Shown piece by piece: positions 32,163 to 43,917 of a stretch of DNA of 64,000 nucleotides; positions within the stretch are counted from its first letter, which is position 1; every line of letters starts with the position of its first letter. The notes beneath the pieces were generated by a model, which saw only the letters and a list, made by a program, of their open reading frames with translations, searched no databases and had not been told where the DNA came from. Position numbers and translations under genes: made by a program. The DNA is from Voacanga thouarsii (Eukaryota; Streptophyta; Magnoliopsida; Gentianales; Apocynaceae), in assembly GCA_026120185.1 (NCBI GenBank), contig JANUWF010001491.1, forward strand, positions 3,906,001-3,970,000, in the 5' to 3' direction.

Positions 32163-33480
32163 TTAAGTCCATATAGACCTTTGCAGCTTACTCACATTTG
32201 TGCCATCACTGGATGTGAAACCCTCAGGTTGTGTCATATACACTTCCTCAGTCAGATTTCCATTTAGGAAAGCTGTTTTCACATCCATTTGCCAAATCCC
32301 ATAATCATAATGAGCATCAATGGCTAGGAGTATCCTGATGGATTTCAACATAGCTACTGGTAAGAAGGTTTCATCATAGTCAATACCATGTTGTTGACGA
32401 TAACCCTTTGCCACTAGTCGTGCTATATAGGTAACTAAGTTACTATCTATGTCCGTTTTCTTCTTGAAAACCCACTTGCACCCAATAGGTTTAATTCCTT
32501 TGGGTGGATCAACCAAAGTCCATACTTGGTTATTGTACATGGAATCCATCTCTAACTTCATGGCCTCAAGCCATTTGTCAGATTCTAAACTATTCAGAAT
32601 ATCCTTGTAGGTAGTAGGCTCATCTTCATCTATGAGCAATACGTTATTATGGTCACTAATGAGAAATCCATATCTCTCAGGTGCCATACGTATCCTACTA
32701 GATTTACGAGGTTCTTGTGTATTAGAAGGTTCATCTATTCTCTCAATAGATGTGGGGTTAGACGGTTGATCTTCGTTTGTTTGATCTTCATGAACTTCAC
32801 TAAGTTCAATCTTACTCCCACTGTCTCCCTTGAGCATGTGCTCCTTCTTTAAGAAGACAGCATGCTTCGAAACAAACAATTTATTTTTGGAGGGTAGATA
32901 GAAGTAATATTCGAAAGATTCTTTCGGATATCCCACAAACAAACACTTGTCAGACTTACTATCAAGTTTGTCCGACTGTGGCCTTTTAACAAAGGCAGGA
33001 CAACCATATACTCGCAAGTGAGATAACTTTGGTCTTTTACCAAAGAACATCTCAAATGGGGTAGTATCAACCGATTTTGTCGGAACTCTGTTTAGTATAT
33101 AAACAGAAGTCTCTAATGCATACCCCCAAAATAATTTTGGTAGGTTTGCAGAAGCCATCATGGTCCGTACTATGTCTAGAAGAGTTCGATTCCTTCTCTT
33201 AGATACACTGTTATGTTGAGGTGTATGTGGCGGAGTCCATTGAGATAATGTCCCATTATCTCTAAGATAACTCAGAAACTCATGACTCAAGTATTCTCCT
33301 CCTCGATCAGATCTTAGAGTCTTAATACTTTTGCCAAGTTATTTCTCTATTTCATTCTTGAAGTCTTTGAACCTTTCAAAGGCCTCAGATTTGTATTTCA
33401 TTAAATACAAATACCCGTATCGTGAGAAATTATCGATAAATGTTATGAAATAGTTATAACCTCCTCTTGATTGTATTGAC
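32163..33480 (-). pseudogene. E integrase core (C-terminal part) and RT N-terminal half
   Basis: The frame resumes at 33480 after the solo LTR with the core block SRGGYNYFITFIDNFSRYGY. The 375-residue open frame (33290-32163) continues with PPHTPQHNSVSKRRNRTLLD (normally NGVSERRN: the DDE-triad Glu is Lys), the GKRPKLSHLRVYGCPAFVK block, the linker with PSNPTSIERIDEPSN, and RT N-terminal blocks (WKWVFKKK-like CKWVFKKKTDID, VAKGYRQQHGIDYDETF, QMDVKTAFLNGNL). It ends in a frameshift after SKLQRSIW. Confidence 0.92.
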
Positions 33481-33485
33481 ATTGG

Positions 33486-35179
33486 TGTAGGATTTCTAAA
33501 TTAATTAAACAGATTAAATGCAGCAGAAAATAGCAAGAAATCCAAGCCATGGATCACGGATTTGCAGTAGAAACGGGAAAAAGAGAAGATCACTCTTATT
33601 ATCTCTTGAAGCAGGAATTTAAAATTTTCTTATTCCAAGAACGCAGGCGCGATCCAGATCACAAAACCAGTTCACAGCAACTCAACTGAAGTCTAAGAAA
33701 GAACTCCCTTTAATGATAATCCACACAAGGTCGAACGCTCACGATCTCACAATTCTATGCTAGTAGAATTTAGGAGGCTAGGGTTTGATTAATAAGAGAG
33801 AGACGACTAGGGTTTGATCAAGAGAGAGGCAGAGAAACGGTTTCTCTGTTATTGCGTGAATAGTCTGTGTCTCTTACCCTAAGGAAACCGTTTCCTTATA
33901 TTTATAGATTTATAATTACCGTAAATTGCAACTTAGTCCTTCAACGTCCAATTGTCAACAAATTGGTCCTTGAAGTTTACGTAATTACAATTAGGTCCCA
34001 TGAATTATAACAAACTTATAATTCACCTATAAATATATTCCCTTCTCTTAATTAACCCTACAATATTATCAAATAATATATTTGAGCATTCGAACCTTTA
34101 TTGTGTGTGACCCATTAGGTTTCCTGGTCTTATTGGTAGCATAATATGAATTAATTCTAACAATATTAGAATTAATAATCCTTAATAAAATAAAGGATTA
34201 AATTTATTAATTCTCTAATTAATAAATCCATATTTAGCATATCAAGAGCGACATCTAGCAATGACTCTTGACCACCCAAAAGTCTAGAAAGTCAAGTGGT
34301 TTGACATGAACCTTTCAATAGAAATTTATTAGTGCAATAAACTCCTTTAACCATACAATATCTCATTCGGTCTAGAGCATGGAATTAGTGCCAACTCCCT
34401 TCAGAATATTATTAATTCTGACCCGAATATTTTAGTACTTGTTCAAGAAATCCATTACTCGATATGTGTATCAATTGGAACCATTTCTATCACATAGTCG
34501 CCTTGGCCAAGGACTTCATGAGTAATGATGTCTACAAGTGGCCTTGAGATATACTCTCCTACTATTAGGAGTGGTGAATCCTTTATTGACTTTCTCAACT
34601 ACTTTCGTTTACTTTACGTTGTACCCAATATCCATCCCATAGGCAGTCCTAGATAAGACTCCAAAGATTAGAATCAAAGTACAACGCTCGTTAAACAAAG
34701 TACCTTGGAGATTTCAAGTCTAAGGATACTTGCACACTTACTATAATGAGATTCTATCACTGGCACTAAATAGTTATCTAAGTGATTATCTTGTAGCTAG
34801 GTCATCCAATGAACTTGTTCCAAAACAAGCAACCACACATTAATCCTGAGTATCCCAATACTCACGGATATGAGAACCACCGCTTGATCCAATCAAGAGA
34901 TATAACATGTGCCAGTCTTAACGTATTAATAATATCCTATCTTATTAATACTATGACTGGGGATTATTTAAGTACAAATACTGCATAGAGTAGTAGGAAT
35001 CTCACATCATGATCTCTATCATGATTTCCTTAACACTGTGTTGTACTAGGGATTTTATCTAATAGTTTGTACACATATTTAGATATAACAATCAAACTAA
35101 AAGATAAAGAATGCCTCTTATTAATTTAATATGCAATATACATGGTACAAGTGATTGCCTCTAGAGCACAACACTAACA
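33486..35179 (-). repeat. E-family solo LTR inside E integrase
   Basis: 1694 bp, minus strand, start TGTTAGTGTTGTGCTC, end ATCCTACA, flanked by perfect attgg copies (33481-33485, 35180-35184). The integrase frame reads HSDVCGPI before it and the core continues after it. Related to but clearly divergent from the LTRs of E and closest in its first 150 bp to the LTR at 63283. Confidence 0.92.
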
Positions 35180-35184
35180 ATTGG

Positions 35185-35875
35185 GCCACATACATCAGAA
35201 TGTATGAGTTCTAATAACTCCTTGGCCTGTTCTCTTTTTCCTGGAAAAAGGAGTTTTAGTCATTTTGCCCAGTAAACAAGACTCGCATGTGCTATATGAT
35301 TTATAATCAAATGACCCTAAGTCACAAAGCTTGTGTAACTTAGAAACACGATTTTCGTTTACATGGCCCAAACGACAATGCCATAAGTAAGAGGTGTTAG
35401 AGTTATCTATTTTAGGTTTCTTATTGTTTATATTGAGAATTGGATTGTCCAAGTCTAGAATATATAAACCATTAACCAAAGTTGCTGAATCAAAATGAAT
35501 ATCATTCAATGAGAAAGAACAACATTTATTCTTAAATATTAAATGAAATCCACATAAGTCTAAACATGTAACTGAGATAATATTTTTCATTAAAATTAGT
35601 ACATAATAACAGTTTTCCAGTTCTAGAATCAATCCCGAAGGCAGGTTTAGCTCATATGTCCCCACAGCAAGTGTAGCAACATTTGCCCCATTTGCAGTAC
35701 GTAGGTCCATGTCGCCTTTCTCTAGCCTTCTACTACTTTTTAGTCCCTAAAAGTTATTGCACAAATGAGATCCACATCCGGTATCTAATACCCATATCTT
35801 ATTTCTAAAGGAAGTATTTATCTCAATCATAAACATACCTGGAGAAGAAGTAGAAGTGCTTGTAAGCTTCTCCTT
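35185..35875 (-). pseudogene. E protease, GAG-pre-integrase and integrase zinc region
   Basis: WVLDTGCGSHLCNN shows an intact-looking aspartic protease site (D-T-G). It is followed by RTANGANVATLAVGTYELNL and LWHCRLGHVNENRVSKLH (GAG-pre-integrase), then ESCLLGKMTKTPF of the zinc-binding region. A frameshift in a run of A/G near 35225 moves the end (IHSDVCGP, first core Asp) to another frame. The solo LTR cuts in a few residues later. Confidence 0.88.
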
Positions 35876-36657
35876 CTACTTCTTGTCCTTGATGGTCTCC
35901 AAGTAGGCTTTGCAGATGCGCCTCCAATGGCCTATCTTCCCATAATGATGGCATTGGCCCTTGGTAGCTGCGTCCTTCTTGTTCACACTACATTTGGGCT
36001 TCATGGCAGCCTTCTTCTTCCTAGAAGAGGAAGATTCTACCATTAAAACCGCATTGGAATCCTTCTTCATAAAGGACTCTGCAGTCTTGAGAAGATTGAT
36101 CAATTCAGGAATGGTGGACTCAATCTTGTTCATCTGATAGTTAATCACAAATTATGAGAAACTATTAGGCAAAGATTGTAGAATTAAGTTAACACTTAAG
36201 TCATGATCCATTGCAAACCCGAGAGATCCAAGCTTCTCTATCAAGCCCAGCATCTTTAGCCCATGAGTGGCCACAGAAGAACCCTCTGCCATTTTACAAC
36301 GAAATAGTTGCTTCAAGATCTCATATCTCTTAGTTCTGGCTTGGGCATCAAACAGCTCTCGAAGATGTAAAATGATCGATTGAGCATCCATATGCTCGTG
36401 CTATTTTTGCAACTCTGGAGTCATGGATGCCAGCATAATATATGATGCTGTATCGCTATCCTCCTTGTGCCTCTTGTGGACAGCATGCTCATCAACATGA
36501 GCATCTTGGGTTGTGGTGGTGGAATAAGAGCATCTAGCACGTAGAGCAACTTTTTCGATTTGAGAACGATTCTCAAATTTCTATACCAGTCGAGATAGTT
36601 TGATTCGGTTAACTTGTTAGTTTCCAAAATGCTACGTAAGTTCAAGTTCATTGACAT
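35876..36657 (-). pseudogene. E gag, split in three frames
   Basis: ATG at 36657. Segment 1 (36421-36657) reads NLRSILETNKLTESNYLDWY and RNLRIVLKSKKLLYVLD, typical of plant copia gag. Segment 2 (36152-36391) is the UBN2 region (LRELFDAQARTKRYEILKQL). Segment 3 (35876-36148) ends with CHHYGKIGHWRRICK, a zinc knuckle with the second Cys changed to Tyr. Stops or shifts at about 36392-36420 and 36149 break it. Confidence 0.9.
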
Positions 36658-38439
36658 GATGCAAGTGACCTAGATGTAAAGATAGAGAGCATTAGCTACT
36701 TGTATATGCACATGATATGCAAATAATTAAGGCTTTAATTAAACGCATTTTTACTCCACTATTTTACTCAAACCAATAGCCCCCACTACTGATTCGGGAA
36801 AGCTCGTTGGAAGCTTTCCTAGTGGACCAGTATCCAAATTCCTTAGGAATAACATTGGGTTTGCCCAACAAGCCACCATTGAGTTCATTGGTAGGTATCC
36901 AATACCAATTATATCGTATGTAACTATCGGATCATTGGGTGATTAATAGCTTTTAATCTTAAAGCCTTTTGGGCTACCCTAACCTTTCCTCTAAATTTCT
37001 TTATGCTTGAGTCTGCCCAATCGGGATAAAGAATTTAGTTAAACCTGACCCATTAATCAGGAATTTAATTCTATAGCTTGAACATGCCCAATGTCAAGTA
37101 GGCTTGGGTTTGCCCAATAACCTGATCTCGAAAAAGGACTCTTGTTCTTACTATATTAACGGAAGAAATTAGGTTTAATATTAATTGAGGGATTTATTCC
37201 TTTTAGTGATTTCGTTGAATGACATGCATAATAATCAATAATCACATAATTGATAATCATGGTAATAAAGCGATTACATGGTATGGTTATGGACTTTAAC
37301 CTAAATTAATTTCTTTAAGCCATAAAAGAAATTAATATAGTTAACTTTATGTGTTCATGCATGATTTAAGTAGAAGGTCTTACCTCCTTGCCTTGTTTCG
37401 GTTGCCATCTCCAGAATAAAATAATTCTACTCCTATCTAACCTATGTAAACTAATTACATAATTTCCTAATGAGAGAAAACCTTGAGTTACATTCGAGGG
37501 AAGTTAGATGAGAAGAGAATTACACAAGAATTCTAGAGAAGGCAGGACACGCAGGCCCTATTTCATAAAAACCAAAACTGTAAAATGCATGAGCAGATAT
37601 AATTAGTTTTAGTCCATAACTATCCACCATGCCATTGACTATGCTTAAACAAAATAAACATATACTTTTATTATTCCAAAATCACTATTTTTGGAAAAAT
37701 AAAACAAATTCTAAAATCACCATTTTAGAGAATACATCAATTTTAGATTTTCAAAATCATTATTTTGAAGAACAAAATTGATTGTCTCAAAACTAATTTT
37801 GAGAAAATACTTTCGGGTCCCTCTCTCATCAAATGGCGTTTTTCCTTTTCAAAATTCTGTTCTGGAATTTTTTTTTTAAATAGCTTGAAGTCGCAAATAG
37901 AGCAGAACCGACGCCAGTCGCTGGCTCTGTTCTGGTTTCCAAAAATTTTTTTCTTCCAAAAATGATTTTCGGACATCGCGAACAGAATGGAACCGGCGCC
38001 GGCTTGGAGGCCGGAGCCGGCCTGCCTGTGTTCTGCAACAATGGCGGTGATTTTCAAAAAAAATCTAGAAACAATTTCTGGTGCTTTCTTCTTCTGCAAA
38101 TTTTCAAAGAGAACAATTCTCAGCTATATTTTCTGTTTTGAAGCTATAAACAACAACCAATTTGTTAGTTTAAACAAAATCAAAACGGAAAATTAAGATG
38201 AAACAGAGGGCAACATCCATGTTGCAAGAACACGTTTTCTACAGAAATTTTTCAGCTCCAAGGAAAGCATCTTTTCAAAATACTCTGTGACTATAACATA
38301 ATCATATTGTGCTACGGACCCAACTCATAAAGATCGAAATGATTTCGACTCGAGTGAAAATGATTTTCACAACATACAAAGACAAACACGAAAACAGTTT
38401 TTCATGCCAAAACAATGTCCGTAGACCACATATAGCATG
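36658..38439 (-). other. Untranslated leader of E with GC-rich palindromes
   Basis: About 1.8 kb without a gene. Bases 37900-38035 hold ACCGACGCCAG, ACCGGCGCCGGC and GGAGCCGGCC motifs. Overlapping open frames on both strands (for example 37743-38099) show no domain and arise from this GC-rich stretch. Confidence 0.6.
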
Positions 38440-38451
38440 GCTCTGATACCA
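38440..38451 (-). other. Primer-binding site of E (initiator tRNA-Met)
   Basis: Minus strand TGGTATCAGAGC, an exact copy of the standard site, one base from the LTR end. Confidence 0.92.
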
Positions 38452-38452
38452 T

Positions 38453-40169
38453 TGTTGGGTATCTCAGGCTAGTATCCTATACAGTGCAGCGGAAAATAAA
38501 ATGAGATACCCTCCCATGACCCATCTATGTGTGGAAAATAAGACATAATGAGGGTAAAGGTAACAACTTTTACCTTTGCGTGATCGTCTAAAGAACAAAA
38601 TTTCTTCTTTAAGTTGAGGCGCGATCTAGCAATCCTCGTGATCAACCTCCACGTGAGTTGAATGTCTAACTACTATAATCACAGTGTGTGATTATATCTA
38701 ACAGTAATCCACACAGAGGAATACTCGCGCACCAAATTTTTGTGCTAGTAGAAAAAGGATGGCGGCTAGGGTTCAAGATCAAAATCGAGAGAGAGAATAA
38801 GAAGATTTTTGTGGCTATTGTTTTTGTGTGTTGTTCAGTTATTGGCTAGGATTTTTCGTATGTTATTAGCTACTATATATCACATGAAATTCCCTTCCCA
38901 AAACTGAGAATACTAATCCTATTAGAATTTCCTAATTGTAATTGGAAACATCAAGTTCTCACAATTACAACTTGTACCACAAATTATAACTAATTATAAT
39001 TTGTCCACAACAATTTTTCTTTCTCTCAATTAACTCCACAATGTTATCAAATAACATCTTGAGTATATAATCCTCTATTGTGTGTGACCTATTAGGTTTC
39101 ACAGTCAATTGGTAGAGAACATGAATTAATCTAAACGTCTTTGAGATTAATAATCCATAATTAATTAGAATTAATTCTATTAATTCTAATCAGGATTGGT
39201 TTATTAATTCATCAATTAATAAACTCATATTCCCAGATCATGAGCGGTATCTAACAACACATCATGACCACCCAAGAGTCTAGGAAGTCAAGTGGCTTGA
39301 CATGAACCTTTCAATAACAAACTTCAGTGCAATCAACTCCTTTCACCATATAATATCTCATTTGGTTTGGAGTACAGAATTAGTGCCAACTCCCTCCAGA
39401 ATTAATTCTGGCCCGAATACAATAGTACTTGTACTAGAAACTCACTACTCTAGATGTGTATCAATTGGAACTGTTTCCAATACACAATTACCTTTGCCAA
39501 GGACTTTCGAGTAGTAATTCCTACAAGTGGCCATGAGATATTCGCCCCTACTACTAGGAGTGGTGAATCCTTTATTGACCCTCTCAACTACTTTCATTTA
39601 CCTCACCATGTACCCAATATCCATCCCATAGGCGGCCCTCGATCGAGCTCCGGAGATTGGAATCAAAGTACAAGGCTCAGCAAACAAAGTACCTTGGAGA
39701 TCTCAAGTCTAATGATACTTGCACGTTTGCTATATTGAGATTATATCACCGGCACAAAATAGTTATTCATGTGATTATCTCAAAACTAGGTCATCCAATG
39801 AACTTGTTCCATTAACAAGCATCCATGTGTTAGCTTTAAGTATCTCAATACTCACGGTTATAAGAACCATCGCCTGATCAAATCAGGAAGTCTAACACAT
39901 GCTAGTCTTAACGCATTAATGATGTCATATCTCATTAATACTATGACTAGGGACTATTCAAGTACTAACACCATCCAGTATAGTAGGAATCTAATATCTT
40001 GATCTCTATCATGATTTCCTTAACACAGTGTTGTACTTGGGACTTTATCGAATAGTTATATTACTTAAAGTAAACAAAAGAAACTGTAAGATAAATAATG
40101 CCTTTTTATTAAAATAAAATGTGTCATATATAATGTACAAGTGATTGTCTCTAGGGCACAACACAAACA
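38453..40169 (-). repeat. 5' LTR of E
   Basis: TGTTGGGTATCTCAGG to CAACACAAACA, 1717 bp, colinear with 29330-31034 with scattered substitutions and short indels near 39990-40015. Confidence 0.92.
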
Positions 40170-41806
40170 GTTCAGACCGATAAGTAAAATTCAACTGCGT
40201 GATCTCTCACTTTGGTTATCCCCTTTGTCTAAAACCATACAATATACTATAGTCACATACCTTAATATAAACAAGTCACTTAAATCAGTAGATCTAGGAC
40301 ATCATCATGAAATCATGTATTCTCAGTATTAACTCATCAAGTAGTATTCATAGTTCAGTGACTATCTCAAATATTCATATAACTATTGCAATATGAGTTT
40401 ACCTATTCATCAAAGACTCTTAAGTATAGCAATTAGTCACATAGCGGCATATAGGTTTCCTTTATCACATCCTTATAATCACAAAATCATCAAAAGATCA
40501 TGAACCGCATAACATCATACGTGATCACCCTATTACCAAGTTATGCTCAAATATACTCAAAGATCACTATTTGTCTAACATATGCATTAGGTCTCCATAT
40601 AGGTTGCATATAACATTAACTAAATCACTTGATCCAAATCATAGTGTAGGTAAAATAGCTTACCTCTCTTAGGATAGTAGATCGATTAAAATCAAAAGGT
40701 GACTCCAATAAACAGGTTGAATCTGTTGAGAGAAGAGAAGAACTCATTTAGATCTTCTAAGGTTTCCACGTGATTGAAATAGAAAAGAGAAGAAATAAGC
40801 TCCCTTTTGGTTTTTGTCCAAAGGAAAAGAAAAGAGAAAGAGATGAAGAATCTTGAAGTAGGAATATCAATTTACCACGAAAAGATTTGCTGAGAAGAAG
40901 GCTTCAATTGTTTTTGAAGAGAAGAGGCTGGGTGAAGCTGATTGTATAGCCGAAAATAAGAGAGAATTGAGAGGGTTCTTGCTTCGGTTTCTTTTTTTCA
41001 TGGTGCAAAGAAAAGATGTGTCTTTCAGCTGCTAGATTTTATGTGTGTATAGGGTATCCAAATGGCAATGGTGTGTGTGATTGTTTAAGTTTCATGCAAA
41101 CTACTATAATTGAGACATTGGTTGTTGTTTGAGTTCTCAGTTGTACATGTGTGGATTTGTGCAAATCGATAATAATGCCAAAGTTTGAGAAAAGATAGTA
41201 GTCTAATTAGGCTAGTATTCTCCGACTGATAGCAAGGTTTTGCTCGACCAAATCGGGGTGAGAAATTAAATATTGGTCACACATGGGTGTGTGCATGGAC
41301 TGACCGAATCAGTGATATATAAGAATTTCAGTTTTGGTGCAATGGTGGAAGGCTTTTAGCTGTGTGGGTACAGATGTGCTACACCTAGCTGTGTAGAGTT
41401 TTGGTGCTGCATAGGTGAGTCGGCTGTTTATGTTTGCTGATGTGGTGTGGCCAAAATCACCAAGTGATGTAGATATCTATTATGCTATTCTATATAGGAA
41501 GATAATAACTCAGAGCTTTAAGAATATAAGGAGTTTTTCTTCTGATGGCAAGTTATTTTTTCGTGTTTCGATCACTAAGATGGGGAACAAAAAAATATTT
41601 TCCAGCTTGCAGGTAACTTGTTGTCGGCTAAATCATGTAGAAAAATTGGGCAGAAAAGAAAACAAACAACTGAAGAAGAAAAGGTCTTTAGGAAGTTTTA
41701 TGGAATTAAAATTCTAATTTCCTTAAGAGATAAAAAATTGACTGATTATTTAGGTATAGTTTCCAAACTATCCTAAAGTGTTCTAGTTGAGCTTAGAGTT
41801 AGATTC
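40170..41806 (-). repeat. 3' LTR of G, piece 3 of 4
   Basis: Starts with the second gttca copy of E and ends with gattc (41802-41806), the target copy of C. It contains no domain-bearing frame. Placed in the G LTR because the pieces on either side belong to the two ends of one LTR and every junction has a matching duplication. Confidence 0.75.
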
Positions 41807-41886
41807 TGTTGAAAACGGCAACTTTGAGAGTAAATAACTTTTAATTCATGATTGGTTAGCCTAAAATAATTAATGGGAGTTGTTCT
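41807..41886 (+). repeat. 5' LTR of C, first part (continues 47283-48246)
   Basis: TGTTGAAAACGGCAAC onward, matching TGTTGAAAATGGCAAC at 52907. Broken after gttct (41882-41886), the target copy of A. Confidence 0.9.
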
Positions 41887-41898
41887 TGTTGTGAATTC

Positions 41899-41919
41899 AT
41901 TAGTGGAGAATCCACTAAT
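41899..41919 (+). promoter_or_regulatory. Hairpin in U3 of A
   Basis: ATTAGTGGA, loop GAA, TCCACTAAT, a perfect inverted repeat; the 9-mer recurs directly at 41923-41931. Preserved in the 3' LTR at 46996-47016. Confidence 0.55.
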
Positions 41920-42010
41920 TCTATTAGTGGACAAATGTATATGGATGTCCACCATTAACACCACTAATACATATTTGTGGAGTTAGTAGAGACACCATTA
42001 ATAAGAGCTC

Positions 42011-42017
42011 TATAAAT
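42011..42017 (+). promoter_or_regulatory. TATA box of A
   Basis: TATAAAT within the near-palindrome GCTCTATAAATAGAGC. The 3' LTR reads CTATTTATAGAG at the same place. Confidence 0.6.
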
Positions 42018-42247
42018 AGAGCTATTCCCAAACTTGAAAAATATATCAATTGTGAGAGAATTGTTAGAAAAAATTATGAGAGAAAAGAAAGAGAGAAGTT
42101 TGAAGAAATTCATGTGCAAATAATAGTTAGAGATTTATTGTGTGTAAATTTTATTCTAACACTGCAAAAATTTCATAACACGTTGTCAGCAAGGGTCTCT
42201 GCCGTTACAAAAGTCATAAGACTAAAGGTACGTATTTATTGATTCCT

Positions 42248-43095
42248 ATGGCTAACCTTACTAAACTCGAATTTGTAACCCTTGATAATTTTGGAAAAAA
42301 TTATATGTCATGGGTTCTCGATGCAGATATGCATCTAAATGCTGAAGGTCTTAGTGAAACTATTAAAGAAAAAAAATAGTGCATCTGCACAACAAAAGGC
42401 CAAAGCTTTGATTTTTATCCATCGTCATCTCGACGAAAATTTGAAAATAGAATATCCTATCAAAAAAGATCCATATGTCCTGTGGGTAAATTTAAAAGAA
42501 ATGTTTGACTACCTGAAGATGGTAGTGCTATCAACTGCACGGTATGAATGGTTGCACCTGAGGTTGCAAGATTTTAAAATTGTAAATAAATATAGATCCG
42601 CCATGTATAAAATTACATCTCAGTTAAAATTATGGGGAGAAAAAGTTACTTATGAAGATATGTTGGAGAAGACAATCTCCACATTTCATGTCTCGAATAT
42701 TGTCTTGCAACAGAAAATTTACTAATTTAATTACTGCCCTCCTCATTGTAGAAAAAAATAATGAGTTATTATTGAAAAATGATGAAGCCAGACCAACTGA
42801 CTTAACAACACTCCCAAAAGTGAATGTTGTTGGCTCCAGTAGAAGCTATAGTTATAGTTATAGTTGTAGTCGTAGTCGTGGCCGTGGCCATGGTCGTGGT
42901 TATGGTCATGGACACACTCAATATTTCCCTTATCATAGTAATAATCAAGTTGTGAGAAATACTGACCACCTGAAGTGGGAAAGAAAAGATAACAAGGGAA
43001 AAGAAAAAGAAATGCAATAAAATTATAAGGATAAGTGTTATAGATGTGACATGAAAGGTCATTGGTCACGTAATTGTCATACGTCAAGCATTTAG
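42248..43095 (+). pseudogene. Gag of copia A
   Basis: ATG 42248 follows a 67-base leader. The N-terminus reads MANLTKLEFVTLDNFGKNY, then a run of A at 42365-42375 causes a shift; the UBN2 region (YVLWVNLKEMFDYLKMVVLS, LRLQDFKIVNKYRSAMYKI) continues to 42725, where a second shift returns to the pol frame. Then a low-complexity SYSYSYSCSRSRGRGHGRG stretch (42840-42910), encoded by a TATAGT-like tandem repeat, a stop at 43018, and an intact CCHC zinc knuckle CYRCDMKGHWSRNC (43036-43077). The Arg-Gly region and knuckle would bind RNA. Confidence 0.9.
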
Positions 43096-43353
43096 TGAAA
43101 TTATATCAAACTTCATTTAAAAAGAAAAATAAAAATGAAGCAAAATTTTCTCAACATCTAGTGAATGAGGTTGATGATGATGATATTGATCTAAAAGATC
43201 TCAATATCAATATTACCCATATGGATGTATCTGATTTTTTTGAACACCTAAACGGTAGGATAAACCATTTAATTAGTGATGGTAGTGTGCAGAAAAACTA
43301 ATGCCTCACCCTGATATTTTTGAATTTTTATTATATTTTAATAATATTTACGT

Positions 43354-43916
43354 TTGCATATACATATTTTTGTTCAGATGGATGTTGTTAATAATGATGT
43401 ACGTACTATTGATAGTGGTACTACACACACCATACTCAAAATTGAGAAATATTTTTCTTATCTCAAAATGAGAGAAATAAATATTTATACTATAAACGAT
43501 AGTACAAATGTAATTGAATGCATCAGAAGAGCTAGTATATTGTTGCCTGAAGGAATAACAAATAATATTAATAAGGCACTATTTTTCTCAAAATTCAGAA
43601 TAAATTTATTGAGTTTTAAAGATATCCACAGAAATGGGTATCATGTTAAAACAAATAAGGAAAATGATATTGGGCATCTTTATATTACTCAAATTATTAT
43701 GGGTAATAAATTTGTATTAGAAAAACTATCGTCTTTTTCTACTGGCATATATTTTGTAAAAATATATACAATTGAAATTCATCATCTAGTAAATAAGAAG
43801 TTTACTAATCCTATTACTTTTAGCATTTAGCATAACCGATTAGGTCATCTGGGATCTATCATGATGAGATGAATAATTGAGAATACACATGGTCATCCAT
43901 TAAAAAATAAAAATAT
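43354..43916 (+). pseudogene. Protease and GAG-pre-integrase of copia A
   Basis: Residues 19-26 of the frame from 43354 read TIDSGTTH, an intact aspartic protease motif. This is followed by INIYTINDSTNVIECIRR and ALFFSKFRINLLSFKDIHRN. A TAG at 43828 precedes HNRLGHLGS of the GAG-pre-integrase domain and a TGA follows at about 43870. The frame is the same as the downstream integrase and RT. Confidence 0.88.
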
Positions 43917-43917
43917 A

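Larger units (their letters stand above)
29330..40169 (-). mobile_element. Copia element E, full structure with TSD
   Basis: Minus-strand element bounded by 1.7-kb LTRs and flanked by a perfect gttca duplication (29325-29329, 40170-40174). Reading from the right: LTR, Met-tRNA primer site, 1.8-kb leader, gag, protease, integrase, RT, RNase H, polypurine tract, LTR. The integrase is split by a 1694-bp solo LTR of the same family. Several frameshifts inactivate it, but all domains are present. The gag and pol wording resembles the Tork/Angela group. Confidence 0.93.
41887..42180 (+). repeat. 5' LTR of A
   Basis: TGTTGTGAATTCATTAG to TTTCATAACA. It has a perfect 9-bp hairpin at 41899-41919, further TTAGTGGA/TCCACTAA copies to about 41990, and a TATA box at 42011. 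Confidence 0.93.

Noticed and set aside
37743..38196. Several overlapping ORFs up to 118 residues in the E leader
   Set aside because: Caused by a short GC-rich stretch low in stops; no domain and no conserved start.
42181..42247. tRNA-Met primer site for A
   Set aside because: The sequence after the LTR (CGTTGTCAGCAAGG) does not match TGGTATCAGAGC; the primer is unassigned.
42743..43087. Antisense Tyr/His- and Thr-rich ORFs over A gag
   Set aside because: Shadows of the Ser-Tyr/Arg-Gly tandem repeat.
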